NCBI RefSeq assembly: GCF_900187605.1
Contig: NZ_FYEA01000001.1
Span: 124,001 to 188,000 of the forward strand
Direction of reading: 5' to 3'
Length of the DNA stretch: 64,000 bases
From: Pseudomonas sp. Irchel 3H7
GTDB lineage: Bacteria; Pseudomonadota; Gammaproteobacteria; Pseudomonadales; Pseudomonadaceae
Shown here: positions 49,395-58,788 of the stretch, in pieces
How positions within the stretch are numbered: position 1 is the stretch's first letter
Layout of the letters: each line of letters opens with the position of its first letter
Notes under the pieces: model-generated
Told to the model about the DNA's origin: nothing
Seen by the model: the letters and a program-made list of their open reading frames with translations, nothing else
Database searches by the model: none
Made by a program: the position numbers and the translations under genes

Positions 49395-52313
49395 ATGTCC
49401 CTGATAGTTCTACTGCTTCTGCCATTCATTGGCAGCTGTCTGGCAGCGGTGCTGCCTCACAACGCGCGTAATACCGAATCCCTGTTGGCAGGTCTGGTCG
49501 CTTTGATCGGCACCGTCCAGGTCGCGATGTTGTACCCGCAAATTGCCCACGGCGGCGTGATCCGCGAAGAATTCATGTGGCTGCCCAGCCTCGGTCTGAA
49601 CTTCGTTCTGCGCATGGATGGCTTCGCCTGGCTGTTCTCGATGCTGGTGCTGGGCATCGGCACCCTCGTCTCTTTATATGCCCGTTATTACATGTCGCCG
49701 GACGATCCGGTGCCGCGTTTCTTCGCGTTCTTTCTGGCGTTCATGGGCGCCATGCTGGGCCTGGTGATCTCCGGCAACCTGATTCAGATCGTGTTCTTCT
49801 GGGAGCTGACCAGCCTCTTCTCGTTCCTGTTGATCGGCTATTGGCACCACCGCGCCGACGCCCGTCGCGGCGCTTATATGGCGTTGATGGTCACCGGTGC
49901 CGGCGGACTATGCCTGTTGGCGGGGGTCATGATTCTCGGCCATGTCGTCGGCAGCTATGACCTCGACAAGGTCTTGGCCGCCGGCGACATGATTCGTGCA
50001 CACGCCCTCTACCCGATTCTCCTTCCTCTGATTCTTATCGGCGCACTCAGCAAAAGCGCCCAGTTCCCTTTCCATTTCTGGCTACCGCACGCGATGGCGG
50101 CGCCGACACCGGTTTCGGCTTATCTGCACTCGGCCACCATGGTCAAGGCCGGGGTTTTTCTGCTCGCACGCCTGTGGCCGTCGTTGTCCGGCAGCGAAGA
50201 ATGGTTCTACATCGTCAGCGGGGCTGGCGCCTGTACGCTGTTGCTCGGTGCGTATTGCGCGATGTTCCAGAACGATCTCAAAGGTCTGCTCGCTTACTCG
50301 ACCATCAGCCACCTCGGCCTGATCACATTGTTGCTGGGCCTGAACAGTCCACTGGCTGCCGTGGCGGCGGTATTCCACATCCTCAACCATGCGACATTCA
50401 AAGCCTCGCTGTTCATGGCTGCGGGCATCATCGACCACGAAAGCGGCACCCGTGACATCCGCAAACTCAGCGGCCTGATCAAACTGATTCCGTTCACCGC
50501 AACGCTGGCCATGGTGGCCAGTGCCTCGATGGCGGGTGTGCCGCTGCTTAACGGCTTTCTGTCGAAAGAAATGTTCTTCGCTGAAACCGTGTTCATCAAC
50601 GCCACGGCGTGGGTCGAAGCGGCACTGCCGATTGTCGCGACCATTGCCGGTACGTTCAGCGTTGCCTACTCGCTGCGCTTTACCGTCGATGTGTTCTTCG
50701 GTCCACCGGCTACCGACCTGCCGCACACTCCGCACGAGCCGCCGCGCTGGATGCGTGCGCCGGTGGAATTGCTGGTATTCACCTGCTTGCTGGTGGGGAT
50801 TTTCCCGGCGCAGATCGTCGGTCCATTGCTAGCGGCAGCGGCATTGCCCGTCGTCGGCGGCGAACTGCCGGAATACAGCCTGGCGATCTGGCACGGCCTG
50901 AACGCACCGATGATCATGAGCCTGATCGCCATGTCCGGCGGCATCATTGTCTATCTGTTGCTGCGCAATCAGCTCAAGCGCGGACGCTTCAAATACCCGC
51001 CGTTGGTTGGCCGCTTCAACGGCAAGCGCCTGTTCGAACGCAGTCTCGTGGTGATGATGCGCCTGGCCCGACGTCTGGAGCGGCGACTCGGCACCAAGCG
51101 TCTGCAGATGCAATTGTTCCTGATGGTATTGGCGGCGGTGCTCGCCGGCCTGATCCCGATGTTGCACAGCAGCCTGAGCTGGGGCGACCGGCCAAAGATT
51201 CCCGGCTCCATCGTCTTTGTCACCCTGTGGCTGCTGGCGATTGCCTGTGCCCTCGGCGCCGCGTGGCAGGCCAAGTATCACCGTCTCGCTGCTTTGACCA
51301 TGGTCAGCGTCTGCGGCTTGATGACCTGCGTCACCTTCGTCTGGTTCTCCGCACCGGATCTGGCGCTGACGCAACTGGCAGTCGAAGTGGTCACCACCGT
51401 GCTGATCCTGCTCGGTCTGCGCTGGTTGCCACGCCGTATCGAAGAAGTCTCGCCACTGCCAAGCAGCCTGCGCAAGGCACGCATTCGTCGTCTGCGCGAC
51501 TTGCTGCTGTCGATTGCCGTCGGTGGCGGCATGGCGCTGCTGTCCTACGCCATGCTGACGCGGCAGACGCCGAACGATATCTCTTCGTTCTACCTCAGCC
51601 GCGCCATGCCTGAGGGCGGCGGCAGCAACGTGGTCAACGTGATGCTCGTGGACTTCCGCGGCTTCGACACACTCGGCGAAATCACCGTGCTGGTCGCCGT
51701 GGCGCTGACCGTATTCGCCCTGCTACGGCGTTTCCGCCCACCGAAAGAAAGCCTGCAACTGCCTGCCCAGCAACGCTTGCTGGCGCCGGACGTGGTCACC
51801 GATCTGGTCAACCCGCGCTCGGCGAGCGACACCGCGCTCGGCTTCATGATGGTGCCGGCCGTGCTGGTGCGCCTGTTGCTGCCGATTGCGCTGGTGGTGT
51901 CGTTCTACCTGTTCATGCGCGGGCACAACCAACCGGGTGGCGGCTTTGTCGCCGGTCTGGTGATGTCGGTGGCGTTCATCCTGCAATACATGGTCGCCGG
52001 TACACAGTGGGTCGAGGCGCAAATGAGCCTGCGGCCACTGCGCTGGATGGGCACCGGGTTGCTGTTTGCCACCGCTACCGGCCTCGGGGCGATGGTCGTC
52101 GGTTATCCGTTCCTGACCACCCACACCTGGCATTTCAGCTTGCCAGTGCTGGGGGACATCCATATCGCCAGCGCATTGTTCTTCGATATCGGCGTGTACG
52201 GCGTGGTGGTTGGTTCGACGCTGTTGATCCTCACCGCCCTCGCCCACCAATCGGTGCGGGGCCACAAGACCGCATCGCTGCCCAAGTCCGTCGCCAGCAA
52301 AGGAGCCGTCTGA
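49395..52313 (+). CDS. mrpA: Mrp/Pha Na+(K+)/H+ antiporter, fused subunit A/B
   Basis: A 972-residue multi-helix membrane protein. The N-terminal two thirds are a NuoL-like proton-antiporter domain (HATFKASLFMAAGIIDHESGT, PFHFWLPHAMAAPTPVSAYL). The last part, from about residue 800, is an MrpB-like domain (FRGFDTLGEITVLVAVALTV, RGHNQPGGGFVAGLVMS). The fusion marks the group 2 (PhaAB-type) Mrp family. With mrpC-G it forms the multi-subunit antiporter that exports Na+ or K+ for pH and salt tolerance. It is the first gene of a six-gene operon; TGATG couples it to mrpC. Confidence 0.93.
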   Translation: MSLIVLLLLPFIGSCLAAVLPHNARNTESLLAGLVALIGTVQVAMLYPQIAHGGVIREEFMWLPSLGLNFVLRMDGFAWLFSMLVLGIGTLVSLYARYYMSPDDPVPRFFAFFLAFMGAMLGLVISGNLIQIVFFWELTSLFSFLLIGYWHHRADARRGAYMALMVTGAGGLCLLAGVMILGHVVGSYDLDKVLAAGDMIRAHALYPILLPLILIGALSKSAQFPFHFWLPHAMAAPTPVSAYLHSATMVKAGVFLLARLWPSLSGSEEWFYIVSGAGACTLLLGAYCAMFQNDLKGLLAYSTISHLGLITLLLGLNSPLAAVAAVFHILNHATFKASLFMAAGIIDHESGTRDIRKLSGLIKLIPFTATLAMVASASMAGVPLLNGFLSKEMFFAETVFINATAWVEAALPIVATIAGTFSVAYSLRFTVDVFFGPPATDLPHTPHEPPRWMRAPVELLVFTCLLVGIFPAQIVGPLLAAAALPVVGGELPEYSLAIWHGLNAPMIMSLIAMSGGIIVYLLLRNQLKRGRFKYPPLVGRFNGKRLFERSLVVMMRLARRLERRLGTKRLQMQLFLMVLAAVLAGLIPMLHSSLSWGDRPKIPGSIVFVTLWLLAIACALGAAWQAKYHRLAALTMVSVCGLMTCVTFVWFSAPDLALTQLAVEVVTTVLILLGLRWLPRRIEEVSPLPSSLRKARIRRLRDLLLSIAVGGGMALLSYAMLTRQTPNDISSFYLSRAMPEGGGSNVVNVMLVDFRGFDTLGEITVLVAVALTVFALLRRFRPPKESLQLPAQQRLLAPDVVTDLVNPRSASDTALGFMMVPAVLVRLLLPIALVVSFYLFMRGHNQPGGGFVAGLVMSVAFILQYMVAGTQWVEAQMSLRPLRWMGTGLLFATATGLGAMVVGYPFLTTHTWHFSLPVLGDIHIASALFFDIGVYGVVVGSTLLILTALAHQSVRGHKTASLPKSVASKGAV

Positions 52314-52657
52314 TGGAAGAAGTCATCGCAATCGCCATCGGCGTGCTCGCCGCGTCCGGCGTCTGGCTGATCCTGCGGCCACGGACGTTCCAGGTGGTCA
52401 TGGGCCTGTGCCTGCTGTCGTATGGCGTCAATCTGTTCATCTTCAGTATGGGCAGCCTGTTCATCGGCAAGGAGCCGGTGATCAAGGACGGCGTCACCCA
52501 GGATTTGCTGCACTACACCGACCCGCTGCCACAGGCCCTGGTACTCACCGCGATCGTCATCAGCTTTGCCATGACCGCGCTGTTCCTCGTCGTGCTGCTC
52601 GCCTCGCGCGGCCTGACCGGCACCGACCATGTCGACGGCCGGGAGCCTAAAGAATGA
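52313..52657 (+). CDS. mrpC: Mrp antiporter subunit C
   Basis: A 114-residue NuoK-like small subunit with three helices (AIAIGVLAASGVWLILRPR, VVMGLCLLSYGVNLFIFSMG, ALVLTAIVISFAMTALFLVV). The conserved Asp-Pro loop TDPLPQALVLTAIVI is present. Its ATG shares a base with the mrpA stop. Confidence 0.92.
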   Translation: MEEVIAIAIGVLAASGVWLILRPRTFQVVMGLCLLSYGVNLFIFSMGSLFIGKEPVIKDGVTQDLLHYTDPLPQALVLTAIVISFAMTALFLVVLLASRGLTGTDHVDGREPKE

Positions 52658-54333
52658 TGGCAATGACTCACCTGATCGCAGCACCGATTCTGTTGCCGCT
52701 GCTGACCGCCGCCATCATGCTGATGCTCGGCGAGCGGCACCGACCGCTGAAGGCGAAAATCAACCTGTTCTCCAGCGTCGTCGGTCTGTTCATTTCGGTG
52801 CTGTTGCTGCAGTGGACGCAAACCACTGGCGTACCCGGTTCCATCGGCGTGTACCTGCCGGGCAACTGGCAGGCGCCATTCGGCATCGTGCTGGTAGTCG
52901 ATCGGCTGTCGGCGCTGATGCTGGTGCTGACCGGGATCATCGGCGTCAGCGCCCTGCTCTTCGCCATGGCACGTTGGGATGGCGCCGGTTCGAGCTTCCA
53001 CGCCTTGTTCCAGATTCAATTGATGGGCCTGTACGGCGCATTCCTGACGGCGGATCTGTTCAACCTGTTCGTGTTCTTCGAAGTGCTGCTGGCCGCGTCT
53101 TATGGCTTGCTGTTGCATGGATCGGGTCGGGCGCGGGTCTCGTCGGGGCTGCATTACATCTCGATCAATCTGCTGGCCTCTTCGCTGTTTTTGATTGGCG
53201 CGGCACTTATCTACGGCGTCACGGGCACGTTGAACATGGCCGATCTGGCGCTGAAGATTCCGCTGGTGCCGGAAGCTGACCGTGGCTTGCTGCATGCCGG
53301 CGCCGGGATTCTCGCCGTCGCGTTCCTGGCCAAGGCCGGTATGTGGCCGCTGAACTTCTGGCTGGTGCCGGCCTACTCCTCGGCCAGTGCGCCGGTCGCG
53401 GCGATGTTCGCGATCATGACCAAGGTTGGCGTCTACACCCTGCTGCGCCTGTGGACCCTTCTGTTCTCAGGGCAAGCCGGAGCCTCGGCATTCTTCGGTG
53501 GCGACTGGCTGATCTACGGCGGCATGGCGACCATGGCCTGCGCGGCGCTGGCGATTCTCGCCGCGCAACGCCTGGAGCGCATGGCCAGCCTGAGCATTCT
53601 GGTGTCGGCCGGTATCCTGTTGTCCGCCGTAGGCTTCGCCCAACCGAATCTGATCGGCGCAGCGCTGTTCTATCTGGTCAGCTCAACGCTGGCATTGAGC
53701 GCGCTGTTCCTGCTGGCCGAGCTGATCGAACGTTCTCGTTCCGCCAATGAGATCCCGCTAGAGGATGAAAGCGAACTGCTGCCGCGCCCGCAGGAATCCC
53801 TGCAACCACCCAAAGGCATCAACCTCGATGACGAGCAGAAAGCCGTGGTCGGTCAGGTCATTCCGTGGACCATGGCGTTTCTCGGCCTGAGCTTTATTGC
53901 TTGTGCGCTGCTGATCATCGGTATGCCGCCGCTGTCTGGCTTCATCGGCAAACTCAGCCTGATCGGCGCATTGCTCAATCCGCTGGGCCTGGGCACCGCT
54001 GCGCCGATTTCCATCGCTGCATGGGCGTTGCTGGCGCTGCTGATCCTCACCGGCCTCGCGTCGTTGATGGCGTTCTCGCGCCTCGGCATCCAGCGCTTCT
54101 GGACGCCGGAGGAGCGCCCTTCGCCGCTGCTGCGCAAACTCGAATGTGCGCCGATCTTCCTGTTGCTGGGGCTGAGTATCGTCCTGACCTTTAAGGCTGA
54201 ACCGCTGCTGCGCTACACCCAAGCTACCGCCGAGGCGCTGAACAACCCGCAGCAATACGTCATGGCGGTGCTCGGCACCCGCGCTGTTCCGAGTCCGGAA
54301 GCCAAATCGGCGATGCTGGAGGTGCAGCCATGA
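52654..54333 (+). CDS. mrpD: Mrp antiporter subunit D
   Basis: A 559-residue NuoM/NuoN-like subunit with about 14 helices. It contains LFNLFVFFEVLLAASYGLLL and LAKAGMWPLNFWLVPAYSSA, with the Glu and Lys residues used for proton movement in this family. A hydrophilic loop, residues about 365-400, contains LEDESELLPRPQESLQPPKG and is longer than usual. Overlaps mrpC and mrpE by 4 bp. Confidence 0.92.
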   Translation: MMAMTHLIAAPILLPLLTAAIMLMLGERHRPLKAKINLFSSVVGLFISVLLLQWTQTTGVPGSIGVYLPGNWQAPFGIVLVVDRLSALMLVLTGIIGVSALLFAMARWDGAGSSFHALFQIQLMGLYGAFLTADLFNLFVFFEVLLAASYGLLLHGSGRARVSSGLHYISINLLASSLFLIGAALIYGVTGTLNMADLALKIPLVPEADRGLLHAGAGILAVAFLAKAGMWPLNFWLVPAYSSASAPVAAMFAIMTKVGVYTLLRLWTLLFSGQAGASAFFGGDWLIYGGMATMACAALAILAAQRLERMASLSILVSAGILLSAVGFAQPNLIGAALFYLVSSTLALSALFLLAELIERSRSANEIPLEDESELLPRPQESLQPPKGINLDDEQKAVVGQVIPWTMAFLGLSFIACALLIIGMPPLSGFIGKLSLIGALLNPLGLGTAAPISIAAWALLALLILTGLASLMAFSRLGIQRFWTPEERPSPLLRKLECAPIFLLLGLSIVLTFKAEPLLRYTQATAEALNNPQQYVMAVLGTRAVPSPEAKSAMLEVQP

Positions 54334-54818
54334 AGCGCGTGTTTCCTGCACCGTTGTTGTCGTTGGCATTGTGCGTTCTGTGGCTGACCCTGAACCTGTC
54401 GATCAGCCCGGGCAATCTGCTGCTCGGCGCGATGCTGGGTTTTGCTGCACCGTTGATGATGCGCAAACTGCGTCCGAAACAGGTACGCATTCGCCGCCCC
54501 GGGACAATCCTGCGCCTGTTCTTCCTCGTCGGTCGCGACGTGGTGGTGTCCAACCTGATTGTCGCGTGGGGCGTGCTCAACGCCGGTCGTCGCCCGCTGC
54601 GCTCGGGCTTTGTCAAAGTGCCGCTCGACCTGCGCGATGCCCATGGCCTCGCGACCCTGGCAATGATCTGCACGGTGGTGCCCGGCACGGTTTGGTCGGA
54701 ACTGTCGCTGGATCGCAGCATTCTGTTGTTGCACGTCTGGGATCTGGATGATGAAGCGCAATTCATCGAGCACTTCAAGTCCACCTACGAGCGGCCGTTG
54801 ATGGAGATTTTCGAATGA
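54330..54818 (+). CDS. mrpE: Mrp antiporter subunit E
   Basis: 162 residues with two or three N-terminal helices (SLALCVLWLTLNLSISPGNL) and a soluble C-terminal part (MICTVVPGTVWSELSLDRS, VWDLDDEAQFIEHFKSTYER). This matches MrpE (PhaE-type). Coupled on both sides by 4-bp overlaps. Confidence 0.9.
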   Translation: MKRVFPAPLLSLALCVLWLTLNLSISPGNLLLGAMLGFAAPLMMRKLRPKQVRIRRPGTILRLFFLVGRDVVVSNLIVAWGVLNAGRRPLRSGFVKVPLDLRDAHGLATLAMICTVVPGTVWSELSLDRSILLLHVWDLDDEAQFIEHFKSTYERPLMEIFE

Positions 54819-55093
54819 GCCCATTACTGTCGAACGCCATCCTGCTGACGCTGTTCCTGTTCTCGCTGGCCATGGTGCTGACGCTGGTGCGTTTGTTCAA
54901 AGGCCCGTCGGCACAGGATCGAGTCCTGGCGCTGGATTACCTGTACATCGTCGCGATGTTGATGATGCTGACCCTGGGTATTCGTTATTCCAGTGACACT
55001 TACTTCGAAGCGGCGCTGCTGATTGCGCTGTTCGGCTTCGTCGGCTCGTTTGCCCTGGCGAAGTTCCTGCTGCGTGGCGAGGTGATCGAATGA
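54815..55093 (+). CDS. mrpF: Mrp antiporter subunit F
   Basis: A 92-residue, three-helix subunit. It has LVRLFKGPSAQDRVLALDYL, the conserved GPSxxDRVxALD motif of MrpF/PhaF, and GFVGSFALAKFLLRGEVIE at the end. 4-bp overlaps with mrpE and mrpG. Confidence 0.92.
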   Translation: MSPLLSNAILLTLFLFSLAMVLTLVRLFKGPSAQDRVLALDYLYIVAMLMMLTLGIRYSSDTYFEAALLIALFGFVGSFALAKFLLRGEVIE

Positions 55094-55452
55094 ATACTGA
55101 ATTGTCGCTATGGATCGAGATTCCGGTGGCGATCCTGCTGGTGCTCAGCGGTCTGTTCGCGCTGATTGGTGCAATCGGGTTATTGCGCATGAAGGATTAC
55201 TTCCAGCGCATGCACCCGCCGGCACTGGCCTCAACGCTGGGGGCGTGGTGTGTGGCGTTGGCGTCGATCATCTGCTTCTCGGCGCTGAAATCCGGGCCGG
55301 TGATACATGCCTGGCTGATTCCGATTTTGCTGGCGATCACTGTGCCGGTGACGACCTTGCTGCTGGCGCGGGCGGCGTTGTTCCGCAAGCGCATGGCCGG
55401 GGATGATGTGCCGGCCGAGGTAAGCAGCCGCCGCACCGAGAGCGGTAGCTGA
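55090..55452 (+). CDS. mrpG: Mrp antiporter subunit G
   Basis: 120 residues, three helices: LSGLFALIGAIGLLRMKDYF followed by QRMHPPALASTLGAWCVALA is the MrpG signature. The C-terminal tail (RKRMAGDDVPAEVSSRRTES) is cytoplasmic. It is the last gene of the operon; a REP pair follows. Confidence 0.9.
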   Translation: MNTELSLWIEIPVAILLVLSGLFALIGAIGLLRMKDYFQRMHPPALASTLGAWCVALASIICFSALKSGPVIHAWLIPILLAITVPVTTLLLARAALFRKRMAGDDVPAEVSSRRTESGS

Positions 55453-55461
55453 ACCGTTACA

Positions 55462-55533
55462 AGATCGCAGCCTTCGGCAGCTCCTACATTGGAATGCGCT
55501 CCCCCCTGTAGGAGTTGCCGAAGGCTGCGATCT
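55462..55533. repeat. REP inverted pair, 'GTAGGAGCTGCCGAAGGCTGCGATC' family
   Basis: Arm 1 is at 55462-55488 (AGATCGCAGCCTTCGGCAGC..) and arm 2 at 55507-55533, with one C/T difference. TTTT follows, so it may also end the Mrp transcript. Confidence 0.88.
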
Positions 55534-55548
55534 TTTGATCTTGCTTTT

Positions 55549-55989
55549 CTAGACCCAAGCCACCGCCAACAACCCCGCCCCCAACACCGCACACAACGGC
55601 GAATACACCCAGGTATCCAGCCGCGCAAACCGCGAATCCTTCACTTCCTTGAAAAAACCGACCAGATTCGAATCACCAATCGCCCGGGCAAACATCAACA
55701 GCGCAATCGCGCTGATCACCCATTGCAACGCCTTGTGCGTCACCGCCGGCATGCCCCAGCCCACCCGCATACACACCAACGCCGCAATCACCAACAATGC
55801 CGCCGCCACAATCAACGTGAGCCAGCCTGACGGCTTGAACGCCGGCCGCACCGTTGCGACAAATCCGCGCACCGGCACCTGCGGCACCACCACCGCAGCC
55901 GCCCACTGCCCGCCCAGCGCCCAATACACGTGCATCAAGGCGATCACCGCAAACGTTGTCACCAGCCATTGAGCCAACACAAAGGTCAT
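55549..55989 (-). CDS. DUF3995 membrane protein
   Basis: 146 residues with four hydrophobic helices: LAQWLVTTFAVIALMHVYWA LGG near the start, WLTLIVAAALLVIAALVCMR, and a GDSNLVGFFKEVKDSRFARL DTWVYSPL segment typical of DUF3995. Unknown function. The start at 55989 follows AAGGA; a longer frame to 56085 overlaps the next gene. It is convergent with mrpG across a REP pair. Confidence 0.82.
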   Translation of the reverse strand: MTFVLAQWLVTTFAVIALMHVYWALGGQWAAAVVVPQVPVRGFVATVRPAFKPSGWLTLIVAAALLVIAALVCMRVGWGMPAVTHKALQWVISAIALLMFARAIGDSNLVGFFKEVKDSRFARLDTWVYSPLCAVLGAGLLAVAWV

Positions 55990-56083
55990 GGTTGAAATCC
56001 TTGGAAAGGGATTTGAACAAATCATCCTAGTCGGATTTTTTTCAAGTGCACGACCGATCAGCGGTACGGTAAAGTGCCGCCCC

Positions 56084-56473
56084 ATGAAATTCTCCCGTTC
56101 CGATCGCTCACTGCTGGCCTGGATGCTCTATTGCTGCGTCCTGTTCAACGTGTTCGCCTGCAGCATCGGTCACGGACAAATGGTCGGCATGCAGCTCAAC
56201 GGTATCGGCGGCCAGTTCTGTACAGTCGACCCGGCCACTCAAGCGCCGCTCGCCAGCAACCCCACCGAAGAACAACTGCCCACCCTGTCCAAGGCATTTG
56301 GCTGTCCGCTGTGCTCGGTCGGCGGTGGCATGGGCCCAGCATTCAACTCCAGCCTCACGCTGGCGATCCTGCCCGAACACCACAGTCCGCCGCTGGCGCC
56401 CATCGTCAGCGCCGACCTCCCTGCCCGCTTCACCTGGCCTTCAGCCAACCCTCGCGCCCCACCGCTCGCCTGA
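56084..56473 (+). CDS. DUF2946 family protein
   Basis: 129 residues: an N-terminal hydrophobic segment LLAWMLYCCVLFNVFACSIG HG and a C-terminal FGCPLCSVGG, with the CxxC-type pair and Pro/His-rich tail (EHHSPPLAPI) typical of DUF2946. Family members often precede TonB-dependent copper or siderophore receptors and may be periplasmic metal-binding proteins. The TonB receptor gene starts 90 bp downstream, same strand. Confidence 0.78.
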   Translation: MKFSRSDRSLLAWMLYCCVLFNVFACSIGHGQMVGMQLNGIGGQFCTVDPATQAPLASNPTEEQLPTLSKAFGCPLCSVGGGMGPAFNSSLTLAILPEHHSPPLAPIVSADLPARFTWPSANPRAPPLA

Positions 56474-56563
56474 GTGTCTTTGCCTTTTTGATTTGTCAGC
56501 CCACTGCGCCAACGTGCGGCGTTCACCTGTGCGCTGACTCCTAGACAAGCATTCAGGATTCAA

Positions 56564-58699
56564 ATGATGAAACAACTCACTTTGCTGGCGAGCCTATGCG
56601 GCTGCCTGTCCGTTAACGTCTGGGCGCAATCCACCGTGGATCTGGCGCCAATCACCATCGATGGCGAGTCCGGCGCGGAACCGGGCCTGAGCCTCGACCA
56701 ATCCAGCGGCATGGCCTCGCGCCTCGGCTTGAGCGTGCGCGACACACCCGCCTCGGTGGCCATCGCCAAGCGCAACGATATCGAACGCCATGGCGCGCAG
56801 AACTTCCAGGACGCCGCCAACACCTTGCCCGGGGTCAACGCCAGTGCGCCGCCGGGATTTGGCGGTTTCGTTTCCTATCGCGGCTTCACCAGCAGCCAGA
56901 TCACCCAGATGTTCAACGGCATCAACGTTTCCGGCGGCCTCGCGCGGCCTGTCGATTCGTGGATCTATGATCGTGTGGAACTGGTCGGCGGCCCGTCATC
57001 GCTGATCAACGGCGCGGGCTCGGTTGGCGGCTCGCTGAACTACGTAACCAAACTGGCCACCCGCGATGAACAGGCCGTTGAAGGCCGGATCAGCTACGGC
57101 ACCTACGACACCACCGAAACCGCGTTCGGCCTTAACCATGCCCTGACTGACCCAAGCGCCGACGTGCAGCACTACGCGCGACTCGACGTCAGCCACAACA
57201 CCAGCAACGGCTACATCGACCGCCAGGAGCGCGATGCCTGGAGCGTGGCGTTCTCACTGCTCAGCGATCTCACGCCCGACCTGTCGCACACGTTGGCGCT
57301 GGAATATCAGGACGAACACGAAGACAGTCCGTACTGGGGCACGCCCGTACTCAATCCCAAGGCCGGCGAGTTGAAAATCGATAAACACAATCGCTTCAAC
57401 AACTACAACGTCGAGGACGGTCGCTACGAGCAGCGGACAATTTGGGTGCGCTCGATCATCGACTACCGGATCAACGACAGCACCACCCTGCGCAACACGC
57501 TGTATCACCTCGACAGCCAGCGCGATTACCGCAACCTCGAAACCTACCAGTACAACGCCGACAACACGGCGGTGAACCGTTCGACTGCCTATCAGGTACG
57601 CCATCAGGGCGAGCAGAACGGCAACCAGTTCGAACTGCGCCACGACAACACGCTTTTCGGTCTCGACACGACGTGGTCGGGGGGCTTCGAATACAAGGTC
57701 AACCAGACCACCAACTCGCCACTGAACGTCAAAGGCGCGAGCACGGTCGATCCGAACAACTATCGTCCGGGGCACTTCTACGACATCCCGGGCACCAACC
57801 CCAAACTGATCAGCGACAAGACCAACGAGGTCACCACCAAAGCGCTGTTCGTGGAAAACCGGCTGGCGTTGACCGACAAGCTGTCGCTGCTCACCGGTCT
57901 GCGTTATGACGACATTGATCTCGACGTGACCAACCATCGCACCGTGACCGCTGCCAATCCCAAGCACCTCAAACGCAGTTGGGAGCCGGTCACCGGCCGC
58001 GCCGGCCTGACCTACCAATTCATTCCATCGGCCAACGTCTACGTGCAATACAGCACCGCCGCCGAGCAGCCGAACGGTACGCAGGACTTCGACGTTTCGA
58101 CCGGCAAACAGTGGGAGATTGGCAGCAAATTCGATTATCTGAATGGGCGTGGCTCGGCGACGATTGCCGCCTACACCATTGAGCGAAAGGACTTCGCGGT
58201 GACCGATCCGCTGGACCCGACCACCAGCATTCCGGTCGGCCAGCAAACGTCAAAAGGCATCGAAATCGCCAGTTCGCTGCGGATCACCGACAAATTATTG
58301 GCCGAAGGTAACTTCGCCTGGGTCGATGCGCAGTACGATGATTTCACCGAAAAGAATGCCGCCGGGGTGGTGGTGTCGCGCAAGGGCAACACGCCGACCA
58401 ACGTGCCGGATCGAGTCGGTAATCTGTGGCTGACGTATGACTTTTCGCCGCAATGGCAAGGTGGGGTTGATGCACGATATGTGGCGTCGGTGTATGCGGA
58501 CACGGCCAACACCATGACGGTGCCGTCGTACACCTTGTTCGGCAGCTTCCTCAGCTACAAGGTTGATTCGCACACCACCGTGACCGGGCGCGTGCGTAAT
58601 CTGACCAATGAGGTGTATGCCGAGTTTGCGCATGTTTCGCCGGCGTATTACCTGGGCACACCGCGCACCTTCGAACTGGCGGTGCAGATGAAGTTTTAA
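56564..58699 (+). CDS. TonB-dependent outer-membrane receptor, siderophore type
   Basis: A 711-residue receptor. The signal peptide ends at VNVWAQ. The plug domain has LSVRDTPASVAIAKRNDIER, VSYRGFTSSQITQMFNGINV and ELVGGPSSLINGAGSVGGSL. The 22-strand barrel ends in the usual aromatic FELAVQMKF. There is no FecA-type N-terminal signalling domain, so no direct sigma-factor control is expected. It imports a ferric siderophore or copper complex. DUF2946 upstream points to a metal; the specific ligand is unknown. Confidence 0.9.
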   Translation: MMKQLTLLASLCGCLSVNVWAQSTVDLAPITIDGESGAEPGLSLDQSSGMASRLGLSVRDTPASVAIAKRNDIERHGAQNFQDAANTLPGVNASAPPGFGGFVSYRGFTSSQITQMFNGINVSGGLARPVDSWIYDRVELVGGPSSLINGAGSVGGSLNYVTKLATRDEQAVEGRISYGTYDTTETAFGLNHALTDPSADVQHYARLDVSHNTSNGYIDRQERDAWSVAFSLLSDLTPDLSHTLALEYQDEHEDSPYWGTPVLNPKAGELKIDKHNRFNNYNVEDGRYEQRTIWVRSIIDYRINDSTTLRNTLYHLDSQRDYRNLETYQYNADNTAVNRSTAYQVRHQGEQNGNQFELRHDNTLFGLDTTWSGGFEYKVNQTTNSPLNVKGASTVDPNNYRPGHFYDIPGTNPKLISDKTNEVTTKALFVENRLALTDKLSLLTGLRYDDIDLDVTNHRTVTAANPKHLKRSWEPVTGRAGLTYQFIPSANVYVQYSTAAEQPNGTQDFDVSTGKQWEIGSKFDYLNGRGSATIAAYTIERKDFAVTDPLDPTTSIPVGQQTSKGIEIASSLRITDKLLAEGNFAWVDAQYDDFTEKNAAGVVVSRKGNTPTNVPDRVGNLWLTYDFSPQWQGGVDARYVASVYADTANTMTVPSYTLFGSFLSYKVDSHTTVTGRVRNLTNEVYAEFAHVSPAYYLGTPRTFELAVQMKF

Positions 58700-58702
58700 A
58701 AG

Positions 58703-58769
58703 CATCGCGAGCAGGCGAAGGCCTACAGGGGAATGCTTTCCAAATGTAGGCCTTCGCCTGCTCGCGATG
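58703..58769. repeat. REP inverted pair, mixed-family arms
   Basis: CATCGCGAGCAGGCGAAGGC.. (58703-58727) and its reverse complement (58745-58769). The outer halves match the GCTCGCGAT family, and the inner halves read TGTAGGCCTTCGCC. It follows the TonB receptor and acts between convergent genes. Confidence 0.88.
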
Positions 58770-58788
58770 AGGCCAGCCGCATCAGCCT

